A stretch of DNA of 64,000 bases from CAVTZP01 sp963739245 (GCA_963739245.1 CAVTZP010000003.1:310001-374000), one strand, 5' to 3'; positions 1-9,452 are shown, counted from the first letter of the stretch. Program-made: numbers and translations. The notes: generated by a model not told the origin, from the letters alone.

Positions 1-189
1 AGCCCGCATGACGCTGGCTAGCCCGGCAATTTCATCGGAGGTCTCCCCCTTGATTCTGAGGGCAGTGACAAAGGCGCCAAACTGGGCTGGCGTTACCTGC
101 CTCGTGGTCATCTCCTCCATCACCTCGGCAGCCTGTTCCATACTTAGTGAACGCCCATCTATTAATGAGGCAATAGCTTCTTTAATCAT
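1..189 (-). CDS. trpD: Anthranilate phosphoribosyltransferase, N-terminal part (runs off the window)
   Basis: TrpD transfers phosphoribose from PRPP to anthranilate in tryptophan synthesis. The 63 residues visible begin MIKEAIASLIDGRSLS and contain MTTRQVTPAQFGAFVTALRI and KGETSDEIAGL, which match the alpha-helical N-terminal domain of the TrpD/nucleoside phosphorylase family II fold. The ATG lies inside the last codons of trpG (8-bp overlap, ATGATTAA), so the two are translationally coupled. It is the third gene of trpE-trpG-trpD. The catalytic PRPP-binding part is outside the window. Confidence 0.9.
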   Translation of the reverse strand, partial: MIKEAIASLIDGRSLSMEQAAEVMEEMTTRQVTPAQFGAFVTALRIKGETSDEIAGLASVMRA

Positions 190-764
190 AGGTGTTTCTC
201 TCTTTAGCCAGAAAATTTTTTAGTATATCCTTCCCTCCCTGGGTCATGAAGGACTCGGGGTGGAATTGCACCCCCTCCACCGGGTACTGGCGATGGCTTA
301 TTCCCATAATGGTGTTATCCTCAGTCCAGGCGGTTATCTCCAGGCAATCAGGGAGTCCCTCGCGGGCCACCATCAGGGAATGGTAGCGTATGGCGGGGAA
401 GGGATTAGAAAGACCGCAAAAAATACCAGAATTGTTGTGGTAGACGAGGGACGACTTGCCGTGCATAATCTTCCTTGGCTGAGCTGACAGTACCCCCGTA
501 GCTATAACCGATACACTGATGCCCTAGACAGACGCCGAGGATGGGCACTTTAGCGCCAAAGTAGCCGATGACATCGTTGGAGATGCCGGCGTTCTGGGGT
601 GTGGAGGGGCCGGGGGAGATTACGATGCGCTCCGGGCTAACCCTTTCAATCTCCTCCAGGGTTATCCTGTCGTTACGGACTACCCGTACTTCTTCTCCCA
701 ACTCACTCAAGTACTGGAAGAGGTTATAGGTGAAGCTATCATAGTTATCTATCAGTAACAGCAT
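182..764 (-). pseudogene. trpG: Anthranilate synthase glutamine amidotransferase component, single-base frameshift
   Basis: The class I amidotransferase subunit supplies ammonia from glutamine to TrpE. The first frame begins MLLLIDNYDSFTYNLFQYL and includes the oxyanion strand VISPGPSTP and the nucleophile motif GVCLGHQCIGYSYGG. The second frame resumes with IMHGKSSLVYHN and holds the catalytic His/Glu motif VQFHPESFMT. The frames differ by one base, and removing one of the two C residues at 473-474 (plus strand) gives SAKKIMHGK, the family consensus. So the gene carries a one-base insertion, either a real mutation or an assembly error. It overlaps trpE by 20 bp and trpD by 8 bp. Length if repaired, about 193 residues, is normal. 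Confidence 0.85.
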
Positions 765-2208
765 GGCTCATCTCCATAGTCTCGGCCTGCTCAATGGCGT
801 TCAGCGAAGCCCGGGCTTTGTTTAATGTTTCCTCATACTCCCGCGCCGGCACGCTGTCATAGACAATGCCGGCACCAGCTTGGACGTGGGCTATCCCGTT
901 GGCCATGATAATGGTTCTTATGGTTATGGCGGTATCCATATTACCGGAGAAGCCGAAGTAGCCCACGCACCCGGCATATGGACCTCTCTTGTCAGGCTCA
1001 AGCTCAGCGATAATCTCCATGGCTCGAATCTTGGGCGCCCCGGAGACAGTGCCAGCCGGAAAACAAGCGTGGAGGGCATCAAAGGGAGTCAGGTCAGGAC
1101 ATAGCTTGCCTTCTACATTGGTGACCAGGTGCATGACATGGGAGTAACGTTCCACCTCCATAAGTTCACTGACCCTGACTGTCCCTGGCACGCTCACCCG
1201 GCCGATATCGTTGCGCCCGAGGTCAACCAACATTATATGCTCGGCTCGCTCCTTCTCGTCATTGCGGAGTTCTTTCTCCAGTCGCTCATCATCAAATCGG
1301 TTCTTCCCCCGTGGGCGTGTCCCCGCCAGGGGACGAGTAGTCACCGTGCCGTCCACCGCTCTCACCAGAATCTCGGGGGATGAGCCGATAATTTGGAAGT
1401 CCTTTAGGTCAAGGAAGAACATATAGGGCGAGGGATTGATACTGCGCAGTGCTCGGTAGATGTTGAAGGGATGGGCATTAGTGCGCCGGCTCAGGCGCTG
1501 GGAGAGCACAATCTGGATGGCTTCGCCAGCGATGATATATTGCCTTGCCTTCTCGACACTGGCTTCAAATTCTTCCCTGGTGAAGTTTGAAGAGATTTTG
1601 GCAGGTTCTACTGGTGCCTCTGGTGTCGCTATGGGCTGGTGGTGCACAAGGGGTTGCTCTAGTCTATTCACCAGGTCATCTATCTTCCCCACTGCCGCCC
1701 GGTAGGCACTATCTATGTTACCATCAGGGCGGGCGTGGCTGACAATCTTAATGCGGTGAGTAACATGGTCGAAGATGAGAAGGGTATCAACAAACATGAA
1801 CACTGACTCAGGCAAAGCCAGGGGGTCAGAGTCCGGTGACGGGAGTTCCTCAAAGCGCCGTACTGTTTCATAGCCAAGGTAGCCGATGGCACCACCGCAA
1901 AAATCAGGCAAGCCGCTTACCGGTACCAGCTTGTGCTTGCTCAACTCCTCGGCGATGAGATGGAGGGGGTCAATTTTATCTCCCTCTCTGGTGCTGAACA
2001 CCCGATAGGGCTCAATGCCGATAAAACTGTAGCGAGCTATGGGCTCATCACCTTCAACGCTCTCTAAAAGGAAGGAATAACCACCGCGATTCATCTTCAA
2101 GAAGGCGGAAACGGGTGTATCCAAGTCAGCCATAATCTCGCGGTAGATGGGCACCAGCTCTCCATATTTTCTCAGCACTCTAAATTCTTCTAGCGTTGGG
2201 TAATACAT
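745..2208 (-). CDS. trpE: Anthranilate synthase component I
   Basis: Converts chorismate plus ammonia (or glutamine with TrpG) to anthranilate, the first committed step of tryptophan synthesis. 487 residues. An N-terminal Trp-binding domain (LLESVEGDEPIARYSFIG, about residues 47-64) precedes the chorismate-binding domain with IVLSQRLSR, GSSPEILVR, RPLAGTRPRG, LVDLGRNDIGRV and the metal-binding GCVGYFGFSG/QAGAGIVYDS segments. The ATG is preceded by a strong GGAAGGAGG site. First gene of trpEGD, controlled by the T-box leader just upstream. Downstream trpG overlaps by 20 bp, as usual for coupled expression of the two subunits. Confidence 0.96.
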   Translation of the reverse strand: MYYPTLEEFRVLRKYGELVPIYREIMADLDTPVSAFLKMNRGGYSFLLESVEGDEPIARYSFIGIEPYRVFSTREGDKIDPLHLIAEELSKHKLVPVSGLPDFCGGAIGYLGYETVRRFEELPSPDSDPLALPESVFMFVDTLLIFDHVTHRIKIVSHARPDGNIDSAYRAAVGKIDDLVNRLEQPLVHHQPIATPEAPVEPAKISSNFTREEFEASVEKARQYIIAGEAIQIVLSQRLSRRTNAHPFNIYRALRSINPSPYMFFLDLKDFQIIGSSPEILVRAVDGTVTTRPLAGTRPRGKNRFDDERLEKELRNDEKERAEHIMLVDLGRNDIGRVSVPGTVRVSELMEVERYSHVMHLVTNVEGKLCPDLTPFDALHACFPAGTVSGAPKIRAMEIIAELEPDKRGPYAGCVGYFGFSGNMDTAITIRTIIMANGIAHVQAGAGIVYDSVPAREYEETLNKARASLNAIEQAETMEMSHAVTDR

Positions 2209-2231
2209 AGTAAAACCAGCCTCCTTCCCAG

Positions 2232-2520
2232 GTAAAAAATTAACCTCTCGCCTATAGGGGCGAGAGGTTAGTCCTTCACGGTGCCACCCTAATTAGTTGC
2301 TACTTGGCAACCATCTCATTCAGGTACGGCCATTCATAAGTGAAGGGCGATACCCTGGGCTCTGATAACGGTACCCTTCCCGACGAAACCTACTTAGAAA
2401 TCCCTTTCGGTTCGCAGCTCCCGAGTCCATTCTGCCTCTACGCTAGCACCGGCTCTCACCTTCCCCGGCTCTCTGTGCCTCGCTGGAGGCATACTAGTCT
2501 CGTTCCTAGCCTTTACTCTG
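2232..2520 (-). promoter_or_regulatory. T-box riboswitch (tryptophan type) controlling trpEGD
   Basis: The minus strand carries the hallmark T-box sequence AGGGTGGCACCG (2279-2290), followed directly by a strong terminator hairpin, all ahead of trpE. A candidate specifier triplet TGG (tryptophan) followed by A lies in GAATGGACTC (2427-2429) in the expected upstream stem I region. Known for the family: uncharged tRNA pairs with the specifier and with the T-box bulge and stabilises the antiterminator. The codon and the downstream genes agree, so this should be a tRNA-Trp sensor. Confidence 0.93.
2234..2270 (-). terminator. Intrinsic terminator of the trp T-box leader
   Basis: A perfect 12-bp inverted repeat (TAACCTCTCGCC with GGCGAGAGGTTA) with a 6-nt loop is followed on the minus strand by a run of T (ATTTTTT). 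It sits between the T-box element and the trpE ribosome-binding site, as expected for an attenuator. Confidence 0.93.
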
Positions 2521-2535
2521 TATTCAATTAACATA

Positions 2536-2564
2536 AGTGTACGTAATTAATGGATTTTTGTCAA
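2536..2564 (-). promoter_or_regulatory. Sigma-70 promoter of the trp leader
   Basis: TTGACA (2559-2564) and TACACT (2536-2541) on the minus strand, separated by exactly 17 bp, lie just upstream of the T-box leader. The transcript would have a leader of roughly 320 nt. Confidence 0.85.
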
Positions 2565-2635
2565 GTAGGCGGGACTGGTTCTGTTTAATTAAAGCTGTAT
2601 TGCACCAAACGCTAAAAAGTGTAATCTTTTGTGGC

Positions 2636-2664
2636 TTGACAATAGTGAGTGGTGGAAGTATTGT
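2636..2664 (+). promoter_or_regulatory. Sigma-70 promoter for the GH3-histidine kinase pair
   Basis: TTGACA (2636-2641), 17-bp spacer, TATTGT (2659-2664), on the plus strand. It is divergent from the trp promoter; the two -35 boxes are about 70 bp apart. Confidence 0.65.
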
Positions 2665-2706
2665 TATTGACAATATTTATGGAGAAAAATAATTCAAGGG
2701 GAGCTT

Positions 2707-4311
2707 ATGTTATCTGAGGGTCAGTTCTTCCAAAGTAGCGATAGAAAGAGGGTCTGGCAGCGATACTGCGGATTCCTTGCTCTCTCCCTACAAGAGTTTA
2801 TGGAAATCCAAAAGCGACTACTTTTGGAACAGCTGGAGCTGGTAGCCAAGAACCCTCTCGGGGAAAGGATAATGAAAGGTGCCAAACCGAAATCGATAAA
2901 GGAATTTCGCCGACTTGTCCCATTAACCACTTACAATGACTACGCCCCTTATATCGGCAATTGCCAAGAGGAAGTCCTTGCTGAAAAGCCTTGCTACTGG
3001 GCACACACCTCTGGGAAAGGAGGCGATTTTAAATGGGTGCCCTATGCCAGCAGGGCTGATGAGATTGCCGGCAGAAATATGATAGGAGCCCGGATTCTTG
3101 CCACGGCCGAGCAAAAATATGAGATCAATGTTCCGCCGGGCGGAAGTATGTTGTTTAACCTACCAGCAAGACCCTATTTCTCGGGGTGTCTTGCCTATAG
3201 CGTAAGCCAACGTATCCCCTTCCCGACTATCCCACCTTTAGAGGAAGCAGAGAGGATGGAATTCAAGGAGAGGATTGAAAGGGGTTTTCAGATAGCCTTA
3301 CATACTGAGGTAGATTACCTAGCTTCTTTGAGTAGTGTCTTAATCAAGATTGGGGAAGATTTCAGCCAACGCGCCAGGAAAATAAAGCCCTCTCTTTCTA
3401 TGCTGCATCCGGTTTTGCTTTTGCGCTTACTGCGGGCTTGGTTGCGGTGCAAGATAATAGAGAGGAGAGAGTTACTGCCTAAGGACCTTTGGCCGGTAAA
3501 GGCCGTCTTTGCCTGGGGAACAGATACCAGTATTTATCGGGAGCAGATATTCTATTACTGGGGAAGAATGCCTTATGAAATTTATGGCGCTACCGAGGCA
3601 GGAGTCATTGCCATGCAAAGCTGGACTAAGAAATGGTTCACTTTCCTCGCTGACAGTGTTTTCCTGGAATTTATCCCTCAGGCGGAATGGCTTAGGAGCC
3701 GAGAGGATAAGGCGTACCAGCCCACCACTGTCCTCCTCAACGAGGTCGAAGAGGGGGGGATTTACGAAATCGTCATCACCGATTTCTATGGGATGCCTTT
3801 TTTAAGATACAGATTGGGAGACCTTATCAAAATTGTGGCCTTAAGGGACGAGGAGACAGGTATAAATCTGCCACAGATGGTATTTCAGGCGCGAGCTGAT
3901 GATATTATTGACATAGCTGGATTTACCAGGCTGGACGAAAAAACGGTGTGGCAGGCTATTGCCAATACCGGAATAAGGTATGATGATTGGACCATACGCA
4001 AAGAATATGGTAAGGACAAGCCTATCTTGCGCCTGTACATCGAACTCAAGGAAAGCAGGAAAGCCAAGGAGGTGGAGCACCTCATTCACGAGCAACTCGA
4101 GGCTATCAGCCAAAACTACAAGGATTTAGTTAGTATGTTGGGAATCAAACCATTAAGGGTGAGACTGCTGTCCCAAGGGACATTCCAGCGCTATCTGGAA
4201 GAGAAACAAAGGTCCGGGGTGGACCTAGCACACTTAAAACCCCCTCATATGAATGCTACTGATACTCACATTAGAGAGCTTACCCGGCTAAGCTCCAAAT
4301 ACGAGACATAG
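2707..4311 (+). CDS. GH3-family acyl-adenylating enzyme
   Basis: A 534-residue protein of the GH3 family (first known from plant auxin and jasmonate amino-acid conjugases), part of the ANL adenylate-forming superfamily. Visible motifs are the ATP-loop-like HTSGKGGDFKWVPY (about residues 99-112), YGATEAG (about 291-297) and FLRYRLGDLIKI, all typical of GH3. The acid and the acceptor cannot be read from sequence. The ATG has a GGGGAG site. It is followed after 9 nt by a sensor histidine kinase, so the two are probably one transcript. Substrate unknown. Confidence 0.8.
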   Translation: MLSEGQFFQSSDRKRVWQRYCGFLALSLQEFMEIQKRLLLEQLELVAKNPLGERIMKGAKPKSIKEFRRLVPLTTYNDYAPYIGNCQEEVLAEKPCYWAHTSGKGGDFKWVPYASRADEIAGRNMIGARILATAEQKYEINVPPGGSMLFNLPARPYFSGCLAYSVSQRIPFPTIPPLEEAERMEFKERIERGFQIALHTEVDYLASLSSVLIKIGEDFSQRARKIKPSLSMLHPVLLLRLLRAWLRCKIIERRELLPKDLWPVKAVFAWGTDTSIYREQIFYYWGRMPYEIYGATEAGVIAMQSWTKKWFTFLADSVFLEFIPQAEWLRSREDKAYQPTTVLLNEVEEGGIYEIVITDFYGMPFLRYRLGDLIKIVALRDEETGINLPQMVFQARADDIIDIAGFTRLDEKTVWQAIANTGIRYDDWTIRKEYGKDKPILRLYIELKESRKAKEVEHLIHEQLEAISQNYKDLVSMLGIKPLRVRLLSQGTFQRYLEEKQRSGVDLAHLKPPHMNATDTHIRELTRLSSKYET

Positions 4312-4320
4312 GAGGAACCG

Positions 4321-6870
4321 GTGAGTTTTCACCTTCTTTTACCGTTGGTCGCCTGTGCATTGGGCTTTAGCTTGGCCGGCTTGGTTCTGACAAAGAACCT
4401 TAAGAGCTTGGTTCACCAAACCTTCGCCCTGCTTCTGATTTTTGGTGGATTATGGGATTTCGCTATCTTCGGCATGCGAGCTAGTCCCGATCTCAGTCAT
4501 GCCTTTGTCTGGGAGAAGGCAGTACTAATAGTGCTCTCCATAACTGCTATCATTTTATATCGCTTCAGCTTCGCCCACCGTAATATTAGATTGAGCAAGA
4601 TTCCTAGCGTACTCATCTACCTATTTCCGGTTTCAGTGATTATTCTTATCCCTACCGGATTAGTGGTAAGTGGCATGCAATTAAAACCTTATGGTTATGC
4701 CCCGATCCCTGGTCCGCTGTTCTCTCCTGTTGCTCTGGGCTTTTATCTTTTCGCGATACTGGCGCTGACCAATCTCGTTAAAAGTTATAAAACTTCTACC
4801 TCATACGATGAAAGAAACAGGAACACTTATATCATCATTGGACTAAGCTGCTCTCTCATAGGTGGCATTGCTGATATCCTCCCCCTATTTGGTTTACTCC
4901 CTTATCCCGGGGCCATCATTGGCAACATAATATTTGCCGTACTTGCCAGCGTAGCTATGCTGAGGTATCACCTCCTAGATATTCACATCGTAGTCCGTAA
5001 GAGCATAGCTTATCTCCTAACCAGCGCTGCGGTGGCTATCCCTTATGCCGGCATTGTCTTCCTTTTCGCCAACATACTGAAGACACAGGAAATCTCACCC
5101 TGGATCTACCTTGCGCTACTTATTATCCTGGCCTCTCTACTACAGCCATTATGGTCACGAGTACAGCGCCTAGTAGACAGGTGGTTCTACCGCGAGAGAT
5201 ATGACTACCTTAGAACTCTCCAGCAATTCAGCCAAGAAACTAAGGACATCACCAATCTAGGCTATTTAGCTGACTCCCTGATCAAGCTGGTCAGCCAAGC
5301 TATGCAAACCACCAACTCATATTTGATGTTACGCGATCCCAAAAAGAAACACTTTGCTGTTGTATCATCCTATTCCGGATTGGCGAAGCATTCCCAGTTT
5401 ACTTTAGGGGCCAACAGTGTGCTCATCCGTTGGCTGAGCCAGCATGACGAGTTGTTGGAGCGGAGAGACCTGGATATTTTACCTCAATTACAGGGTATTA
5501 CCATGAAAGAAAGGAATATTTTAGATCAAGCGGTAGCACAGCTTTTTATCCCTATGAAAACTACTAGGGGATTAATTGGTATACTAATCCTGGGTTCCAA
5601 GCTTTCGGGGGAAGCCTACTCTGAGGACGACGTGAAGCTGCTTGCAGTGGTAAGCCATCAGATGGCTATAACATTGGAAAACGCACGGCTATACAACGAA
5701 AGCCAGCAAGAAGTGGAGGAGCGTAAGCGGGCAGAGGAGGCACTGAGGGAGAGTAAGGAACAGTTGCGGAAGATGTTTGAGTCTGTCACCGATGGGATAT
5801 CAGTTGTTGATTTGAGCGGTATCATTACCGAAGTAAACCAAAGAGCAGCGGAGATACATGGCCTTGGTTCCAGGGGCAAGCTTCTGGGGAGAAACGCCTT
5901 GGAACTGGTTGCTCCCCGTGACCATGAGAGGATAGCCACCAACATACGGAAAGCTATAAAACGGGGCTCAATTAGGGGGGTGGAATACACCCTGCTTAAG
6001 GCAGATGGCACTGAGTTTCCCGGCGAGTTAAGCACCAGTGTGTTAAGGGATGCCTCGGGCAAGGCGGTTGGTCACGTCAATATTGCCAGAGACATCACCG
6101 AGCGCAAGCAGGCAGAGGAGAAGGAGAAGCAACTGCAGCAAGAGCTTTATCTTTCCCGAAGGCTAGCCTCTGTCGGTGAGCTGGCTGCCGGGGTTGCCCA
6201 CGAGATAAATAATCCCCTTACTGGCGTATTGGGTTTTTCTCAGCGACTGTTGAAAAAAAGCAGCGATGAGGAAGTCTGCCGTGATCTGGAAATAATCTAT
6301 GGTGAAGCTCAGCGGGCAGCCAAAGTGGTGCAAAATCTCCTTACCTTTGCCCGCCGCCGTGAGCCAAAGAAGGAACATTCAAACATCAATGATATTGTGC
6401 AAAAGACTCTGGAATTGAGGGCTTACGAATTGAAAACAGGTAATATTGAAGTCATAATAGAGCTTACTCCTAACCTTCCGCAGGTAGTAGCCGACTTTCA
6501 TCAGATTCAGGAGGTCTTTTTGAACATCGTCCTGAATGCTGAGCAGGCGATGAATGAGGCACACGGTGAGGGGAAGCTCATTATCAAGACCCGGGAGATA
6601 AAAGACTCTGTGAGGATTTCGTTTGCCGATAATGGCCCCGGGATTCCTCCCGAGCAACTGGACAAGGTCTTTGACCCGTTTTTCACCACTAGAGCGGAAA
6701 AGGGTGGGACTGGCTTGGGGCTCAGTGCCTGTCATGGTGTTGTAACCGAGCATGGTGGCCGGATATACGCCAGAAGTAAACCGGGGAGTGGGGCTACATT
6801 CTTTGTTGAGTTGCCAGTGATAGACGAGAGTGAAGTTATAGCTAAAAGGGCTGTCCGCAGGACTAAATAA
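4321..6870 (+). CDS. Sensor histidine kinase (7TM - GAF - PAS - HisKA - HATPase)
   Basis: An 849-residue membrane sensor kinase. About residues 1-215 form a 7TM histidine-kinase N-terminal region, with further hydrophobic segments near 225-280. A GAF-like domain (about 300-460), a short coiled coil rich in E/R, a PAS domain (about 475-595, MFESVTDGISVVDLSG), a HisKA domain with phospho-acceptor His in LAAGVAHEINNPLTGVLG (about 625) and a HATPase with IVLNAEQAM, DNGPGIPPEQ and GGTGLGL follow. Start GTG 4321 is set by AGGAGG 5 nt upstream. No response regulator is adjacent; partner and signal are unknown. It follows the GH3 gene by 9 nt. Confidence 0.9.
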   Translation: MSFHLLLPLVACALGFSLAGLVLTKNLKSLVHQTFALLLIFGGLWDFAIFGMRASPDLSHAFVWEKAVLIVLSITAIILYRFSFAHRNIRLSKIPSVLIYLFPVSVIILIPTGLVVSGMQLKPYGYAPIPGPLFSPVALGFYLFAILALTNLVKSYKTSTSYDERNRNTYIIIGLSCSLIGGIADILPLFGLLPYPGAIIGNIIFAVLASVAMLRYHLLDIHIVVRKSIAYLLTSAAVAIPYAGIVFLFANILKTQEISPWIYLALLIILASLLQPLWSRVQRLVDRWFYRERYDYLRTLQQFSQETKDITNLGYLADSLIKLVSQAMQTTNSYLMLRDPKKKHFAVVSSYSGLAKHSQFTLGANSVLIRWLSQHDELLERRDLDILPQLQGITMKERNILDQAVAQLFIPMKTTRGLIGILILGSKLSGEAYSEDDVKLLAVVSHQMAITLENARLYNESQQEVEERKRAEEALRESKEQLRKMFESVTDGISVVDLSGIITEVNQRAAEIHGLGSRGKLLGRNALELVAPRDHERIATNIRKAIKRGSIRGVEYTLLKADGTEFPGELSTSVLRDASGKAVGHVNIARDITERKQAEEKEKQLQQELYLSRRLASVGELAAGVAHEINNPLTGVLGFSQRLLKKSSDEEVCRDLEIIYGEAQRAAKVVQNLLTFARRREPKKEHSNINDIVQKTLELRAYELKTGNIEVIIELTPNLPQVVADFHQIQEVFLNIVLNAEQAMNEAHGEGKLIIKTREIKDSVRISFADNGPGIPPEQLDKVFDPFFTTRAEKGGTGLGLSACHGVVTEHGGRIYARSKPGSGATFFVELPVIDESEVIAKRAVRRTK

Positions 6871-6996
6871 GTACGGCAGCCTTTTGCTAAGCTATGTTGA
6901 TTGCACATTACATCGATTCGTTCATGGGGTGCTTGAATGCTTTGTTACCTTGTGCTAAGCCCCGCACAGAAATTATTGTTGAAACTTCCCCTTAAT

Positions 6997-7032
6997 AAAA
7001 TAAGGCTGGTTCAGAGGAGCCAGCCTTATTTT
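6997..7032. terminator. Bidirectional intrinsic terminator
   Basis: A perfect 13-bp stem (AAAATAAGGCTGG with CCAGCCTTATTTT, 10-nt loop) flanked by A and T runs lies between the convergent histidine kinase and secreted-protein genes, so it can end transcription in both directions. Nothing else was seen in the 188-nt gap. Confidence 0.9.
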
Positions 7033-7058
7033 ATCTTTCCTCCAATATTTATTGGATT

Positions 7059-9389
7059 CTAATGATTATTGTTCTTGTTTCCTTGGCTAATTACAGTAAT
7101 AGTATCCTTACCGCTAAATTGAGTCCCATCTTTCAATGCACCCGTTACTGTAACGATGACTTTAAATGGGAATTTAGCACTTAGCCCGGTAAGAGCACTG
7201 ATGACCTGTTGCCGGTCAAACTTAACGATGAAAGCGCAGGATTTCTCCTTAGGGCCCGGTAGCTTGGCGGAAATCGAGGTGCCATTGATATTTAATTTGA
7301 CCGTAGATACATCAATCTGGTTTTCTCCACGGCCGTAGGGGAGATCAATGATGGCAGTGATGGCATTCTTATCGCTTTTACTCTTTAAGTTTATGGTATC
7401 CGGCATAATCTTTATCCTGGCCTTCAGGACACCCACCTGCACATTAAACGTGACCGTCTTGGTGGAGCTATTACCCACTTTATCCGTAGCCGTTACGGTG
7501 AAGGTATGAGAACCTACCATGTTACTCAGGTCTATCTTCTGGCAGTTCTTCACTACGGTACCATCCAGAGTAGCCTGCTTGGTGGCTACACCGGAATCCT
7601 TGTCCTTAACACCGAAGAAGATTTTCAGCGTTTGATAGGTGTAATAAGTCTTGGCCTTAGGCGATATGATGGTGATAACCGGGCCGGTCTTATCTGAAGT
7701 TGTCTTCGGGTTCTTTTGCACCTGGTAAATGACGCTGGCGGTGCTGGTATTGCTGGCAGCATCTACGGCCGTCACGGTCACGGTATGGGTACCCAGGCCG
7801 GTATCATACCCGGTACAAGTATAGGAAGCGTTAGCATCTAATTCATCGGATACGATAATATCCGGTACGGTGGGCATAGTCCCTAGCTTGTAAATGGCCT
7901 GGTCGGCCGGATAGTTAATGAGAATGTCCGGAGGCGTATTATCCACAAGATAGGTGATACTGGCAGTACTGGTATTGCCAGTCGCATCCGTTGCGGTAAC
8001 GATCATAGTATGTATACCTTCCTCAGTGCCATACCCGGTGACAACTACCGTTGGATTCGAATCGTAATTATCAACAGCACTGTAACCTGCTGCTGGTACA
8101 GTCCCTGACTTGTAAATTCCATTGTCAGCCGGGGATGTAATGGTAACCACCGGGGCTTGGGTATCTAGTGCGTATTGTATTACCGCTTTATAAATGAGAC
8201 CGGTGGGGTTACTATTATTCCCACTGTCCCAGTTGCGGACGACGAACATCAGGGTATTGGTGCCAGCTGTGGCACTATTCGTAAAGTCATAAGGCCCGTT
8301 TGCACTTTGGAAGGGGTAGGGTGGAGTGCGTGGCCACGGTGGATTGGAAGGTGCAGCGCCATACACTGTGTCCGATGGCAAAGTGCTGGCTATTTGTACT
8401 CCATTCGAATAGACTTCGAAGGTATTGTCAGCGGTCAACTGTATGCTGGCTGAATTGATAGTCGCGCCAGCCGGAATATTGAATTCATCCTTAAAGAGCC
8501 TCCAGGCATCACCCTTGTAATCATTATCGGCTCCGGAAAAATCAGCGGTAGTAGAGACCCATTTTGCTCCCCAATCGGGTTTCACCCAGGGGTCGGGTAG
8601 AGTCGTAATAGGCACAGCGTTGGCCCAGCTTCCACTGTAGGAGCTAGCAGTAAGCTGCGCTTCTTTAGAATATTCTATTGTCAACTTGTAAATAAGACCC
8701 GTGGGATTTGCCTGGCCACTATTATCCCAGTTGCGAACTACAAACATAAGGGTATTAGTGCCTGATTGCAGAGTTAAAGTATAAGTAACAACCTTTTGAA
8801 AGGGATCCGTGGAGCCGCCAGATCCGGGAGCAGACCCGTATACCGTGGCTCCAGTAGTCCAATTCTCTGTACTGTCTATTTTACTATCATTAAGATAGAA
8901 CTCGTAGGCATTATCAGCGGCAATCTGAATACTGACCGCCGTGATCTTAGCGGCATCCGAAACACAGAAAGTAGCTCTAAAAAGCCTCCAAGCATCACTC
9001 TCATTTGCAGTTTCTACCCCATAATTGAGAGATGTCGTAGATACCCAGTTTGCTCCGGCTATAGTAGTCCAGGGGCTGGGATTATTATTGGGAATCTGTG
9101 CCGGGGACCAGTTTCCGCCGTAGGAGTAGGAGCTAGCATTTAGCGGGTCTGCTGAGGGATTAATGTTGGTAACCCCAACCGTAGACGTACTTGAACCACT
9201 TACATACGTATCGACCTCATACCCGGGATTACCGCAGGTGTAACCCGCTGTCTGAGTCGTGCCCCCGCTAAGCAGAGTGATAGTCTGAGTTGGCGAATCG
9301 GCTGCGACGGGCACTGCTGTCGTTACGACCATTCCTACCGAAAGGGCTATCGCCAGCACTAAAACCAATAGCTTACTTGCACTACGCAT
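7059..9389 (-). CDS. Secreted repeat protein with duplicated modules and HYR/Ig-like domains
   Basis: 776 residues, starting with a clear signal peptide (positively charged start, hydrophobic core about residues 7-26, cleavage likely after VAA near 31). Two related modules of about 160 residues follow (about 85-245 and 248-410); each has ADSAWRLF-like, IQ(I/L)(A/T)ADN and LMFVVRNWD motifs and resembles a carbohydrate-binding beta-sandwich. Three HYR/Ig-like repeats (about 412-650), with VTATDATGNTSTASI and VTAVDAASNTSTASV, precede a last beta-rich domain. It ends ISQGNKNNNH, with no sortase motif or C-terminal membrane anchor. Role in adhesion or an extracellular layer is inferred. Monocistronic with its own promoter. 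Confidence 0.8.
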   Translation of the reverse strand: MRSASKLLVLVLAIALSVGMVVTTAVPVAADSPTQTITLLSGGTTQTAGYTCGNPGYEVDTYVSGSSTSTVGVTNINPSADPLNASSYSYGGNWSPAQIPNNNPSPWTTIAGANWVSTTSLNYGVETANESDAWRLFRATFCVSDAAKITAVSIQIAADNAYEFYLNDSKIDSTENWTTGATVYGSAPGSGGSTDPFQKVVTYTLTLQSGTNTLMFVVRNWDNSGQANPTGLIYKLTIEYSKEAQLTASSYSGSWANAVPITTLPDPWVKPDWGAKWVSTTADFSGADNDYKGDAWRLFKDEFNIPAGATINSASIQLTADNTFEVYSNGVQIASTLPSDTVYGAAPSNPPWPRTPPYPFQSANGPYDFTNSATAGTNTLMFVVRNWDSGNNSNPTGLIYKAVIQYALDTQAPVVTITSPADNGIYKSGTVPAAGYSAVDNYDSNPTVVVTGYGTEEGIHTMIVTATDATGNTSTASITYLVDNTPPDILINYPADQAIYKLGTMPTVPDIIVSDELDANASYTCTGYDTGLGTHTVTVTAVDAASNTSTASVIYQVQKNPKTTSDKTGPVITIISPKAKTYYTYQTLKIFFGVKDKDSGVATKQATLDGTVVKNCQKIDLSNMVGSHTFTVTATDKVGNSSTKTVTFNVQVGVLKARIKIMPDTINLKSKSDKNAITAIIDLPYGRGENQIDVSTVKLNINGTSISAKLPGPKEKSCAFIVKFDRQQVISALTGLSAKFPFKVIVTVTGALKDGTQFSGKDTITVISQGNKNNNH

Positions 9390-9452
9390 ACACTTCTCCC
9401 TTTAGCTTAAAAGCCTGTTTAAATAAGATTTTAATTTTGAAAGGCTTCAAAG

